Source of the DNA: an uncultured Flavobacterium sp.
Lineage (GTDB): Bacteria > Bacteroidota > Bacteroidia > Flavobacteriales > Flavobacteriaceae
DNA length: 8,710 bases
Assembly: GCF_946482535.1 (NCBI RefSeq)
Contig: NZ_CAMLRU010000113.1
Span: forward strand, 1 to 8,710
Direction of reading: 5' to 3'
Positions 1 to 6,793 of the stretch are shown here, piece by piece; position 1 is the first letter of the stretch, and the number at the start of each line of letters is the position of its first letter. The position numbers and the translations under genes were made by a program. The notes beneath the pieces are model-generated. The model was not told where the DNA came from. It ran no database searches and saw only the letters and a program-made list of their open reading frames with translations.

Positions 1-573
1 AGTTTATACGAAGCCACATTTAACGAGCAATGGCTACAAAACGCCAAGCAATTAACCGATTATTGTTTCGATAATTTCTATGACGAAAAAGCCGAATTCT
101 TTTCGTTCACTTCCAAGACAGACGAAGCCTTAATCACGCCTCATTTTGAAGTGGAAGACAATGTGATTCCGGCTGCCAACTCAGTTATGGCAAATAATTT
201 ATTCCGCTTGGGCATTTATTTTAACCACCGCTATTATGAAACGGTTGCCGAAAAAATGGTGCAAAATATCCTGCCGACGATTGATTATCCTTCGGCTTTT
301 TCCAATTGGTTGAACCTGCTTTTAAATTATTCGGAACAAAATAAAGAATTGGCCATTTGCGGAGAAAATGCTCCGGAGTATTTGGCCCAAATCAATCAAA
401 AATATTTACCCAATATCATTCTCGCAGGAACGACCATGAATTCCAAGCTGCCATTTTTAGAGAATCGTTTTGTAGATCACCAAACCTTATTGTATTTGTG
501 TCAAAATAAAACATGCGATTTGCCAACCATTGATTTACAAGAAATTATCAATGAAATAAGCCTGAACTCTTAG
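1..573 (+). CDS. Thioredoxin domain-containing protein, YyaL/DUF255 (SSP411-like) family, C-terminal part
   Basis: The frame is open from base 1 and ends at TAG 571-573, so 190 residues of a longer gene are seen. The visible part should be the end of the alpha/alpha-barrel (glycosidase-like) region of YyaL/spermatogenesis-associated protein 20 homologs; their thioredoxin-like DUF255 domain would lie upstream, outside the window. Supporting motifs are an N-S-V-M-A-N-N-L-F-R-L stretch around residues 60-70, which fits the family's conserved asparagine plus helix, and near the C-terminus a C-x4-C-x-L-P motif (LCQNKTCDLP), which matches the typical CxxxxCxxP ending. A GTG at 151 could be read as a start, but the family-like sequence continues upstream of it, so the gene is simply cut by the window edge. 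The family's biochemical role is poorly defined; full proteins are usually near 670-700 residues. Confidence in the family is good, in any function low. Confidence 0.8.
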   Translation, partial: SLYEATFNEQWLQNAKQLTDYCFDNFYDEKAEFFSFTSKTDEALITPHFEVEDNVIPAANSVMANNLFRLGIYFNHRYYETVAEKMVQNILPTIDYPSAFSNWLNLLLNYSEQNKELAICGENAPEYLAQINQKYLPNIILAGTTMNSKLPFLENRFVDHQTLLYLCQNKTCDLPTIDLQEIINEISLNS

Positions 574-583
574 AAAAAAATCG

Positions 584-591
584 TAATATTG
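584..591 (+). promoter_or_regulatory. Possible Bacteroidota -7 promoter element
   Basis: TAATATTG is one mismatch from the TAnnTTTG consensus of the Bacteroidota primary sigma factor. It lies 28 bases before the ATG at 620, giving a short leader. No convincing TTG -33 box is seen, so this is weak; the gene could also be transcribed from upstream. Confidence 0.25.
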
Positions 592-619
592 TTATGATTA
601 ACCAATAAAAACAACAGAT

Positions 620-979
620 ATGGGATTTGGAAATTTTTTTAAAAAATTATTTGGTGGCGGCGAAACAAAAACCGGAGAACCAACTCAGAATATTGCTGAC
701 GAAGCTATAGAAAAAGTAAAAGACATGGCCGAACCGGTGGTAGACAAAGTAGAAGAATTGGTAGAAACCGCCAAAGAAAAAATTAACGAATATGTACCGC
801 AAGCTACGGAAACCATAGAAAACGTAGTGGAAAGCGCCAAAGAAAAAATAAGTGAGTTGACCGAAAATGCCACCGAAACCGTAAAAGAAAAAGTCAGTTC
901 CTTTGCCGGTGATGCTTCGGAAGACGCCGAAGAAACCGTTAAAGAAACGGTAAATCGCGTAGAAGAAGACGCCGATTAA
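620..979 (+). CDS. Small acidic amphipathic-repeat protein (LEA/YtxH/apolipoprotein-like)
   Basis: A 119-residue protein of unknown function. The N-terminus (residues 1-14, MGFGNFFKKLFGGG) is short, aromatic and basic, and could form a membrane-binding amphipathic helix. From about residue 25 onward the sequence is predicted to be almost entirely charged helix: by count 31 acidic against 14 basic residues, and no Cys, Trp or His. Two clear 22-residue repeats (44-65 and 66-87) share the pattern E-x-A-K-E-K-I, then A-T-E-T, followed by a degenerate third copy (88-106). This 11/22-residue periodicity is seen in LEA proteins, apolipoprotein-like proteins and YtxH-type stress proteins; those families protect or coat membranes and proteins during desiccation or osmotic stress. 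There is no signal peptide, so a cytoplasmic location is inferred. A terminator follows at 1017-1046. The ATG is the only sensible start. Function is inferred from composition only. Confidence 0.7.
   Translation: MGFGNFFKKLFGGGETKTGEPTQNIADEAIEKVKDMAEPVVDKVEELVETAKEKINEYVPQATETIENVVESAKEKISELTENATETVKEKVSSFAGDASEDAEETVKETVNRVEEDAD
749..880 (+). repeat. Two diverged 66-bp in-frame tandem repeats
   Basis: Two 66-base units (749-814 and 815-880) encode the 22-residue repeats of the amphipathic protein. The block GCCAAAGAAAAAAT recurs exactly 66 bases apart, at 770 and 836. Similarity fades into a third partial copy downstream. The unit length preserves the reading frame and helix periodicity. 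Confidence 0.7.
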
Positions 980-992
980 TTTTAAAAATTCT

Positions 993-1000
993 TATTTTTG
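993..1000 (+). promoter_or_regulatory. Possible -7 promoter element upstream of mscS
   Basis: TATTTTTG matches TAnnTTTG exactly. Transcription from it would start near 1006, just before the hairpin at 1017-1039. No clear -33 TTG is visible at the usual spacing, and AT-rich DNA produces such matches by chance. Confidence 0.3.
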
Positions 1001-1016
1001 CCAAAATAATTATCCT

Positions 1017-1046
1017 ATCCCGAAACCTCGGGACGGGATTTTTTTT
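1017..1046 (+). terminator. Intrinsic terminator after the amphipathic-repeat gene
   Basis: A perfect 6-bp stem, ATCCCG (1017-1022) with CGGGAT (1034-1039), is followed by eight T residues (1039-1046). An alternative 5-bp pairing TCCCG/CGGGA (1018-1022 with 1029-1033) competes inside it. It lies 38 bases after the stop at 979 and only 11 bases before the mscS ATG, so it probably ends transcription of the upstream gene. Confidence 0.75.
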
Positions 1047-1057
1047 AGACTTTGATT

Positions 1058-1885
1058 ATGAATAATTCGCTTTCCATACATTCCTTTGCCGAATACGTAG
1101 AACAATTTACCACCTTATTAATTGATTATTCGCCTAAACTGATTTCGGCACTAATTATCTTATTTGTTGGACTATACGCTATTCGAATCATCAATCGTTT
1201 AGTGCGGAAAATAATGGTAAAAAGGGAACTTGATCCAACGCTTTCAAGGTTCTTGGCCGACAGTTTGCTTTGGGCATTAAGGCTGTTATTGTTTGTGAGT
1301 TTTATATCTAAATTAGGCATAGAAACTTCCTCTTTTGTGGCGATTTTAGGTGCTGCAGGTTTGGCGATTGGTTTGTCTTTACAAGGCTCGCTTTCTAATT
1401 TTGCCGGCGGTATGTTGATTATCCTATTCAAACCCTTTCGCGTGGGCGATACCATCGAAGCGCAAGGTGTAATTGGAACCGTATTGGAAATTCAGATTTT
1501 TGTCACCAAATTAATTACCGGAAACAACCAAACGATTTTTGTGCCCAATGGTATTTTATCAAATGGTGTTATCATCAATTACTCGATGCAAGGCAATCGC
1601 AGAGCGGATTTGGTGTTTTCGCTTTCTTATGATACCAATATCAAAACGGCCAAAGATATCGTGATGCAAGTGATGCAAAACCATCCGAAAGTATTGAAAA
1701 ATCCGGCACCGACCGTAGCGGTGAAAAACTTAACCGATTCCGCCATCATTTTAGCCATCAATCCGTGGGCAAAAAATGCCGATTTTGGCACTATGACTTC
1801 GGATATTTTGGAGAATTGTAAAGCTGCGTTTGATGCGGCGGGAATCGTGACCCAACCTTACGTAAGAGAATCTTCGAAAGAATAA
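1058..1885 (+). CDS. mscS: Small-conductance mechanosensitive channel, MscS family
   Basis: A 275-residue protein, the usual length of minimal MscS channels. These form inner-membrane heptamers that open under membrane tension and release solutes after hypo-osmotic shock. Three membrane segments are predicted at about residues 27-46, 66-85 and 93-125. The pore-lining third helix carries the hallmark G-A-A-G-L-A-I-G-L-S-L-Q-G-S-L-S-N motif (98-114) followed by F-K-P-F-R-V-G-D (124-131), close to the E. coli MscS sequence. The cytoplasmic beta domain follows with I-F-V-P-N-G (160-165), and the C-terminal mixed domain completes it. I chose ATG 1058; a TTG at 1052 would only add two residues. A hairpin terminator sits directly upstream, so expression needs read-through or a promoter near 993. 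The gene ends flush against the stop of tsaB on the opposite strand. Confidence 0.95.
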   Translation: MNNSLSIHSFAEYVEQFTTLLIDYSPKLISALIILFVGLYAIRIINRLVRKIMVKRELDPTLSRFLADSLLWALRLLLFVSFISKLGIETSSFVAILGAAGLAIGLSLQGSLSNFAGGMLIILFKPFRVGDTIEAQGVIGTVLEIQIFVTKLITGNNQTIFVPNGILSNGVIINYSMQGNRRADLVFSLSYDTNIKTAKDIVMQVMQNHPKVLKNPAPTVAVKNLTDSAIILAINPWAKNADFGTMTSDILENCKAAFDAAGIVTQPYVRESSKE

Positions 1886-2548
1886 CTATTTCTTGGTCAG
1901 CATAAAATCCTTCAAATAAAACGGCTCAAAATAGGCAACGTCTTCAAAGGCGTTTTGGGTAAATTTAGCAAAGCTGATTGGACTCATTTCGTTAGCAGAA
2001 GGAAAAACCACTTCGGGTAAAAACACAAACTTGTCTCGGGTTAAAACCGTTTTACATTTGTCCTGACAATCGCCTACTATATAAATGGTTTCAGCAATTT
2101 CGGCATAACTGTTTTCGGTTAAAACTTCGGCTTGCACTTCCATTATTTTTTGGTAATTGGCATCGAAAACGGCGCTGTACACTTCCATTCTTCGGGCATC
2201 AATCATCGGCACAATCAAACCGTCTTTTGGAGTCACTTTTTGGGCCAACACTTGTAAAGTATCAACCGCAATCAACGGAATTCCCAGCGCATAACACAAC
2301 CCTTTGGCCGTAGAAACGCCGATGCGCAAACCAGTGTAAGAACCCGGACCTTTGCTGACTGCAATGGCTTTGAGTTCTTTAAAATTGATACCGCTTTCTT
2401 TTAAAATTTCTTCGATAAAAACATGCAGCTTTTCGGCATGTGAGTAGCCTTGATCTGCGATTTCTTTACACAATACAGTTTGTCCGTCTTGGGCTAAAGA
2501 GACCGAGCAATTCTTGGTGGCAGTTTCTATGTTAAGGATGTAGGCCAA
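1886..2548 (-). CDS. tsaB: tRNA threonylcarbamoyladenosine biosynthesis protein TsaB
   Basis: A 220-residue cytoplasmic protein of the ASKHA fold. TsaB is the non-catalytic partner of TsaD; with TsaE it transfers threonylcarbamoyl from TC-AMP onto A37 of ANN-decoding tRNAs (t6A). Visible family features are the N-terminal I-L-N-I-E-T-A-T-K-N-C-S-V strand-turn (4-16), the signature S-K-G-P-G-S-Y-T-G-L-R-I-G (65-77) followed by A-K-G-L, the M-I-D-A-R-R-M-E-V-Y segment (115-124) and a P-F-Y-L-K-D end (209-214). Length is normal. The best start is TTG at 2548-2546: the family normally begins right at this point, there is no ATG, and an in-frame stop (TAA of the adaptor gene) lies only one codon (ATT) further upstream. 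It is the third gene of the tolC-adaptor-tsaB unit, 3 bases after the adaptor, so translational coupling is likely. Confidence 0.93.
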   Translation of the reverse strand: MAYILNIETATKNCSVSLAQDGQTVLCKEIADQGYSHAEKLHVFIEEILKESGINFKELKAIAVSKGPGSYTGLRIGVSTAKGLCYALGIPLIAVDTLQVLAQKVTPKDGLIVPMIDARRMEVYSAVFDANYQKIMEVQAEVLTENSYAEIAETIYIVGDCQDKCKTVLTRDKFVFLPEVVFPSANEMSPISFAKFTQNAFEDVAYFEPFYLKDFMLTKK

Positions 2549-2551
2549 AAT

Positions 2552-3850
2552 TTAGTCTTCTTTCTTTTTATCCGAATCGTTTTTTAGCTTCACTTTATCT
2601 CCTGAATTCAGGTCTTTGGTTACTGTCGTATAAGGTCCGACAATCACCACATCACCTTTTTTCAAGCCCGAAACCACTTCGATATTGGTATCGTCTTGAA
2701 TTCCGGTTTTGATGACTCTGATTTTGGCTTTGTTGCCTTCTTTGACAAAAACACATTCAAACTTTTTATCGTTCTTAGCAGCCACTTTCTTGTCTTCGGC
2801 TTCGTCTTTGATTTCATAAGGCTTGGTAGCCGTAGTATCCGATTTTACCAAAACTGAACTAATCGGCACACCAATTACTTTTTCTTTTCGGGTAGTGATA
2901 ATGTCAACAGTAGCCGTCATTCCGGGTCTGAATGGTGAAAAATTGGCCGGTTTACCTGCTAATAAATCTTGGTAAGATTCTTTAAGAATTCTGACTTTCA
3001 CTTTAAAATTAGTCACTTGATCGGCAGTAGTTGAAGTACTCGCTGAGTTAGAAATACTGGTCACAATTCCTTTGAATTCTTTTTTCAAATAAGCATCAAC
3101 ACTGATGTTAGTGCTGTCGCCTATGCTGATTTTCACGATGTCATTTTCGTTCACGTCTACTTCCACTTCCATATTGTCTAAATTGGCTACGCGAAGAATT
3201 TCTGTCCCGGTCATTTGTTGGGTTCCTAAAACTCTTTCTCCTAATTCAACACCCAAAGAAGAAATGGTTCCGTCAGCAGGTGAATAGATGGTTGTTCGGC
3301 CCAAGTTGTCTTTGGCTTCTTTTACGGTAGCATTGGCACTTTGCACATTGTAATATGCTGACTCTTTATTGGCTTTAGCGCTTTCAAATGTCGCGATGGC
3401 TTTGTCCCAATCTGATTTGGAAATGATGCCTTTGTCATAAAGGGTTTTGCTTCTGTCATAACTGGCTTTGGCTTCTTTAAAGGTAGCATCGGCCTGACTC
3501 AAACCGGCTTTGGTTCCCGACAAATTAGAAATCGTTCTGTTATATCCTGAAGTATACAAATCGGGATTGATTTTTACCAAAAGTTGTCCTTTTTTCACCA
3601 CTTGTCCTTCTTTTACAGGCAAGTCGATAATTTCTCCCGAAACTTCCGAAGAGATTTTAACTTCAATTTCCGGTTGGATTTTACCCGTGGCCGAAACCGT
3701 TTCGATGATGGTGATTTCATCTGCTTTGGCCGTTTCTACTTCCGTAACATCTTCATCGGCACCGATGACACCGTTTTTCTTTAAAACAATTAATACTGCT
3801 AACAGCAATAAGACTATTCCGCCTAACCAATATATTTTCTTTTTTGACAT
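2552..3850 (-). CDS. Efflux periplasmic adaptor subunit (HlyD/MacA-like membrane fusion protein)
   Basis: A 432-residue adaptor that would bridge an inner-membrane pump and a TolC channel. Order of parts: one N-terminal membrane anchor (about 7-24); first half of the lipoyl/barrel-sandwich domain (about 64-95, with V-K-E-G-Q-V-V-K-K-G-Q-L-L); a long alpha-helical hairpin rich in Ala, Lys and Glu (about 100-185); the second lipoyl half (about 186-207, I-Y-S-P-A-D-G-T-I); a beta-barrel domain (about 212-320, ending F-R-P-G-M-T-A-T-V-D); and a membrane-proximal domain (about 325-425) with a lysine-rich low-complexity insert near 345-363 and a charged tail. The uncleaved anchor and long hairpin resemble MacA-type adaptors, which work with MacB ABC pumps, more than lipoprotein RND adaptors, but this is inference. 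It begins 3 bases after tolC and ends 3 bases before tsaB. No pump gene is present in the window. Confidence 0.9.
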   Translation of the reverse strand: MSKKKIYWLGGIVLLLLAVLIVLKKNGVIGADEDVTEVETAKADEITIIETVSATGKIQPEIEVKISSEVSGEIIDLPVKEGQVVKKGQLLVKINPDLYTSGYNRTISNLSGTKAGLSQADATFKEAKASYDRSKTLYDKGIISKSDWDKAIATFESAKANKESAYYNVQSANATVKEAKDNLGRTTIYSPADGTISSLGVELGERVLGTQQMTGTEILRVANLDNMEVEVDVNENDIVKISIGDSTNISVDAYLKKEFKGIVTSISNSASTSTTADQVTNFKVKVRILKESYQDLLAGKPANFSPFRPGMTATVDIITTRKEKVIGVPISSVLVKSDTTATKPYEIKDEAEDKKVAAKNDKKFECVFVKEGNKAKIRVIKTGIQDDTNIEVVSGLKKGDVVIVGPYTTVTKDLNSGDKVKLKNDSDKKKED

Positions 3851-3853
3851 GAT

Positions 3854-5233
3854 TTATTGTTTTTGAATGATTGGGATTCCAAAGTAAAGTTCTACCACTT
3901 TGGTTTTAAAAATGTAATCGTATTTGGCACGAATCACATCCGATTGTGAATTGATAAATAAAGTTTGTGCTTGGTTGTAATCGAAGGTATTCATCATCCC
4001 AACGGCAAATTTTTCTTTGGCATAATTAAACGCTTCTTGTCGGGCTTCAAAAGTGGCAATAGAAGCTTCATATGTATTGAGCGCGCCTTTGGTGTCGGTG
4101 ATGGCTTTATAGACATTGGTTTCTAAATCTAATTTGGCTTGATCAAAAGCATTTTTAGTTCTTTCATAAGCTACTTTGGAACGAGCCACTGCATTCTTGG
4201 CCGAAAATCCGTTGAATATCGGCACACTCAATTGCACTCCGAAATTATGTCCTTTGTTGTTGCTGAATTGGTCAAAAACCGGAAGTGGTCCGGCAATAAT
4301 TGGCACGCCGTTACTGTCAACTCCAATAATTCTGTCGGAATAACTGGCGTTGGTCCCGAAATTATATCCTAAAGACAAACTAGGTTGTAAAGCACCGTTA
4401 GCGATTTTAATATCTCTTTCGGCTAAATCCAAATTGGCTTTGGCAATTTTAATTTCTACACGAACTTCATTGGCTTTGCTTACAATAGCTTCGGGTGTTT
4501 CAGACATTACCGGACTGGCTTTGGCTTCTATATCAACCTCGGCTATATCAAAATTGGCAAAATCTTCCAAGCGAAGCAACTGCGCCAAACTCAATCTGGA
4601 AATTAAAAGGGCATTTTCGGCGGCTACTACTTTTTGTTTGTCGGCGGCAACCGTTGCTTTCATGTCTAATAAATCACCTCTCGGAACCATTCCGGCATCT
4701 ACAAGCTCTTTCGCGCGAATCAATTGCTTTTCATCGTTGGCCAACTGACCTTGTTGTACTTTTAAATTTTCACGGTTGAATAGAATATCCAAATACGCAT
4801 TGGCCACAAACAACGAAATATCATCCTGCATTTTGGTCAGTTGGTATTGCGCGGCTAACTGGCTTAATTTGGCTCTGCGTAGTCGATTTTGATTTTGTAA
4901 CCCATTGTAAAGATCAACGCTTGAGCTCAAACTCATTTGGGTAAATTGAGTAGTTTGGTTTTCACGGGCATTGGTCACCGGATTGATATTGGCACCAATA
5001 CTCCACGAATGAGAACCACTGGCATTTAGATTGGGAAAGAAACTCGCCACGGCTGCTTTTTTATCAATATCCGCCAACCTTACATCTAACTCCGATTGCT
5101 TGATGGAAATATTGTTTTTTAAAGCATATTCGACACACTCTTGAATCGTCCATTTTTTAGTTTGTGCCAAAGAACTGAATCCTGAGAACAAAATAATGGC
5201 GAATAATAAATGCTTTTTTAATAGTATTTTCAT
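3854..5233 (-). CDS. TolC family outer-membrane efflux protein
   Basis: A 459-residue outer-membrane factor; trimers of this family form the beta-barrel plus periplasmic alpha-tunnel through which tripartite pumps expel substrates. An N-terminal signal peptide is clear (K-K-H-L-L-F-A-I-I-L-F-S-G-F-S-S-L-A, cleavage probably after A23). Two OEP repeats follow, about 25-230 and 245-455. Each has a F/Q-P-x-L strand start (66-69 and 283-286) and a matching barrel-to-helix turn (D-L-Y-N-G-L at 107-112 and P-I-F-N-G-F at 338-343), showing the family's internal duplication. The open frame extends upstream to 5275, but ATG 5233 is preferred because it places the signal peptide at the N-terminus and because the upstream part overlaps a promoter-like element. 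It is the first gene of the unit; the adaptor starts 3 bases after its stop. Confidence 0.93.
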   Translation of the reverse strand: MKILLKKHLLFAIILFSGFSSLAQTKKWTIQECVEYALKNNISIKQSELDVRLADIDKKAAVASFFPNLNASGSHSWSIGANINPVTNARENQTTQFTQMSLSSSVDLYNGLQNQNRLRRAKLSQLAAQYQLTKMQDDISLFVANAYLDILFNRENLKVQQGQLANDEKQLIRAKELVDAGMVPRGDLLDMKATVAADKQKVVAAENALLISRLSLAQLLRLEDFANFDIAEVDIEAKASPVMSETPEAIVSKANEVRVEIKIAKANLDLAERDIKIANGALQPSLSLGYNFGTNASYSDRIIGVDSNGVPIIAGPLPVFDQFSNNKGHNFGVQLSVPIFNGFSAKNAVARSKVAYERTKNAFDQAKLDLETNVYKAITDTKGALNTYEASIATFEARQEAFNYAKEKFAVGMMNTFDYNQAQTLFINSQSDVIRAKYDYIFKTKVVELYFGIPIIQKQ

Positions 5234-5272
5234 GGTAAAGTTAGGTTGAAAAACCTCAATTTCTTGTGTAAA

Positions 5273-5280
5273 CAAAGATA
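5273..5280 (-). promoter_or_regulatory. Probable -7 promoter element for the tolC-adaptor-tsaB unit
   Basis: Read on the minus strand the sequence is TATCTTTG, a full match to TAnnTTTG. Initiation would fall near 5267, giving a leader of about 33 bases to the ATG at 5233. The leader contains a small 5-bp hairpin (5243-5256, AGGTT/AACCT around a 4-base loop). No clear -33 TTG is seen. Confidence 0.4.
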
Positions 5281-5370
5281 TTGTTTTTGGCTTTTATTTC
5301 TTAAAAATAAACTCAATGTTTTAGACTCTCTTTTTTTGATAATGTTACAGTCGGTTACAATTTTTACGTT

Positions 5371-5378
5371 TATTTTTG
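5371..5378 (+). promoter_or_regulatory. Probable -7 promoter element for the DUF4403 gene
   Basis: TATTTTTG matches TAnnTTTG exactly and lies 19 bases before the ATG at 5398, implying a very short leader. It forms a divergent pair with the tolC element about 90 bases away. A direct repeat GTTAC-N5-GTTAC (5344-5358) lies just upstream; its meaning is unknown. Confidence 0.4.
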
Positions 5379-5397
5379 ACAAAAAATTATTCCGTTT

Positions 5398-6789
5398 ATG
5401 TCTGCCGTAAAATCGATTCTTTCCCTGCTTTTGTTTGCGATTCTTTTGAACAGCTGTGCTACCACTCAAAAAATCGAAGCTTTGAAACCGCTTCCATCCA
5501 ACGATGCGCCGATGGTTTACAAAACCAAAACTTCCTTTGTCAATATGCCTTTAGAGATTTCTTTGAAGGAAATAGAAAGTCAATTGAACAAAACCTTGAG
5601 CGGTCAGATTTATGACGATTCCAATTTGGCCGATGACAAAACCGAAATGAAAATTTGGAAAACTGCGCCTATTAAATTGATTGAAAAAAACGGCAAAATT
5701 GAAACCGTAATGCCTTTGAAAATTTGGGCGAAAATCAAATACGGCACTGATTTTATGGGGTTGAATGATACTAGAGAAATCAACTTGAACGGCACCATCA
5801 CGATGATAAGCGATGTGAGATTGTCGAATTGGAAATTGTCTACCACTTCAAAAATAGAAGACTTCGAATGGTCGGAAAGTCCAACCATCTTGGTAGCCGG
5901 AAAATATGTTCCCATCACTTACATTATCAATCCGACGCTTTCCATTTTTAAATCGAAAGTGGCCAAAAAAATAGATGAAGCTATTGAAAATTCATGCGAT
6001 TTTAAACCTTATGTTTTGGATGTTTTACAAAACATGAGTACACCATTTATGACTAGTGAGCAATACCAAACTTGGTTCAAACTCATCCCGATTGAAGTAT
6101 ATGTAACCGATGCGGTTTTGGAAAAAAGTCAAATCAAAATGGATTTGGGCTTGAAGTGTAATATGCAAACCATGGTAGGTTTAAAGCCTAAAAATACTTT
6201 TGAAAGAGACGCGATTCAGTTCAAAGCCGTGACTAAAATTCCGAATACCGTTTCGGCTAATGTGGCTGCGATATCGACCTATGAAAGCGCTTCACAAATT
6301 ATCACTGCTAATTTTAAAGGAAAAGAATTTGCTTCGGGCAGCAGAAAAATTGTGGTGGAAAATGTTGCTATGTGGCAAAAAGACGGCAAAATCATCATCC
6401 AATTAGACATGAGCGGTAGTATTAATGGTTCGATATATTTATCGGGTATTCCTAATTACAATGCGATTACCAAAGAAATTTATTTTGACCAAATGGATTA
6501 TGTACTCAATTCCAAAGGCATTTTAACCCGAACCGCCAACTGGTTATTACAAGGCGTGATTTTGAGAAAGATTCAGGAAAACTGTCGTTATTCTATCAAA
6601 GATAATTTAGACGAAGGCAAAAAAAGTCTGTTGCCTTATTTGAGCAATTATTCTCCGATGAAAGGCGTTTTCGTTAACGGCACCATGAATGATTTCGAAT
6701 TTGAAAAAGTAGAAGTCACTGACAAAGCCATCATCGCCTTTATCAATACTACCGGAAAAATGAGTGTGAAAATTGACGGAATGGAATAA
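5398..6789 (+). CDS. DUF4403 family lipoprotein
   Basis: A 463-residue protein that I recognise as DUF4403-like; its function is not established. The N-terminus is a lipoprotein signal peptide with lipobox L-N-S-C, lipidated Cys at residue 20. The residues after Cys (A-T-T-Q-K) lack the acidic stretch that sends Bacteroidota lipoproteins to the cell surface, so a periplasm-facing position is more likely. The body is mostly predicted beta strand, in two halves (about 43-212 and 225-420); each ends with an amphipathic helix containing a Cys (C200 and C396), suggesting an internal duplication. A short third beta-rich segment closes the protein (about 421-463). It is divergent from tolC and seems to be a single-gene unit; a 7-base repeat array follows its stop. 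The start is fixed by the signal peptide. Confidence 0.82.
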   Translation: MSAVKSILSLLLFAILLNSCATTQKIEALKPLPSNDAPMVYKTKTSFVNMPLEISLKEIESQLNKTLSGQIYDDSNLADDKTEMKIWKTAPIKLIEKNGKIETVMPLKIWAKIKYGTDFMGLNDTREINLNGTITMISDVRLSNWKLSTTSKIEDFEWSESPTILVAGKYVPITYIINPTLSIFKSKVAKKIDEAIENSCDFKPYVLDVLQNMSTPFMTSEQYQTWFKLIPIEVYVTDAVLEKSQIKMDLGLKCNMQTMVGLKPKNTFERDAIQFKAVTKIPNTVSANVAAISTYESASQIITANFKGKEFASGSRKIVVENVAMWQKDGKIIIQLDMSGSINGSIYLSGIPNYNAITKEIYFDQMDYVLNSKGILTRTANWLLQGVILRKIQENCRYSIKDNLDEGKKSLLPYLSNYSPMKGVFVNGTMNDFEFEKVEVTDKAIIAFINTTGKMSVKIDGME

Positions 6790-6793
6790 GTTT

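Noticed and set aside
151..573. A separate small gene starting at GTG 151
   Set aside because: The same frame is open from base 1 and family-like sequence continues upstream, so this is only the tail of a truncated larger gene.
685..873. Minus-strand open frame of 62 codons opposite the amphipathic-repeat gene
   Set aside because: It mirrors the repetitive codons of the plus-strand gene, giving Ser/Leu-rich low-complexity protein with no independent support.
1052..1057. TTG start two codons upstream for mscS
   Set aside because: ATG at 1058 is available and the two extra residues add nothing recognisable.
5243..5256. Hairpin AGGTT/AACCT as a terminator or riboswitch
   Set aside because: The stem is only 5 bp without a T-run in the relevant direction and there is no larger conserved structure; at most a small leader hairpin.
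5234..5275. Longer N-terminus for the TolC protein (14 extra residues from 5275)
   Set aside because: It would bury the signal peptide and overlap the -7 promoter element at 5273-5280; ATG 5233 is the better start.
5344..5358. GTTAC-N5-GTTAC direct repeat as a regulator-binding site
   Set aside because: Only two 5-base copies in AT-rich DNA and no regulator gene nearby; noted with the promoter but not called as an operator.
5230..5469. Minus-strand frame overlapping the divergent promoters
   Set aside because: It crosses both promoter elements and the start of the DUF4403 gene, and its translation has no recognisable features.
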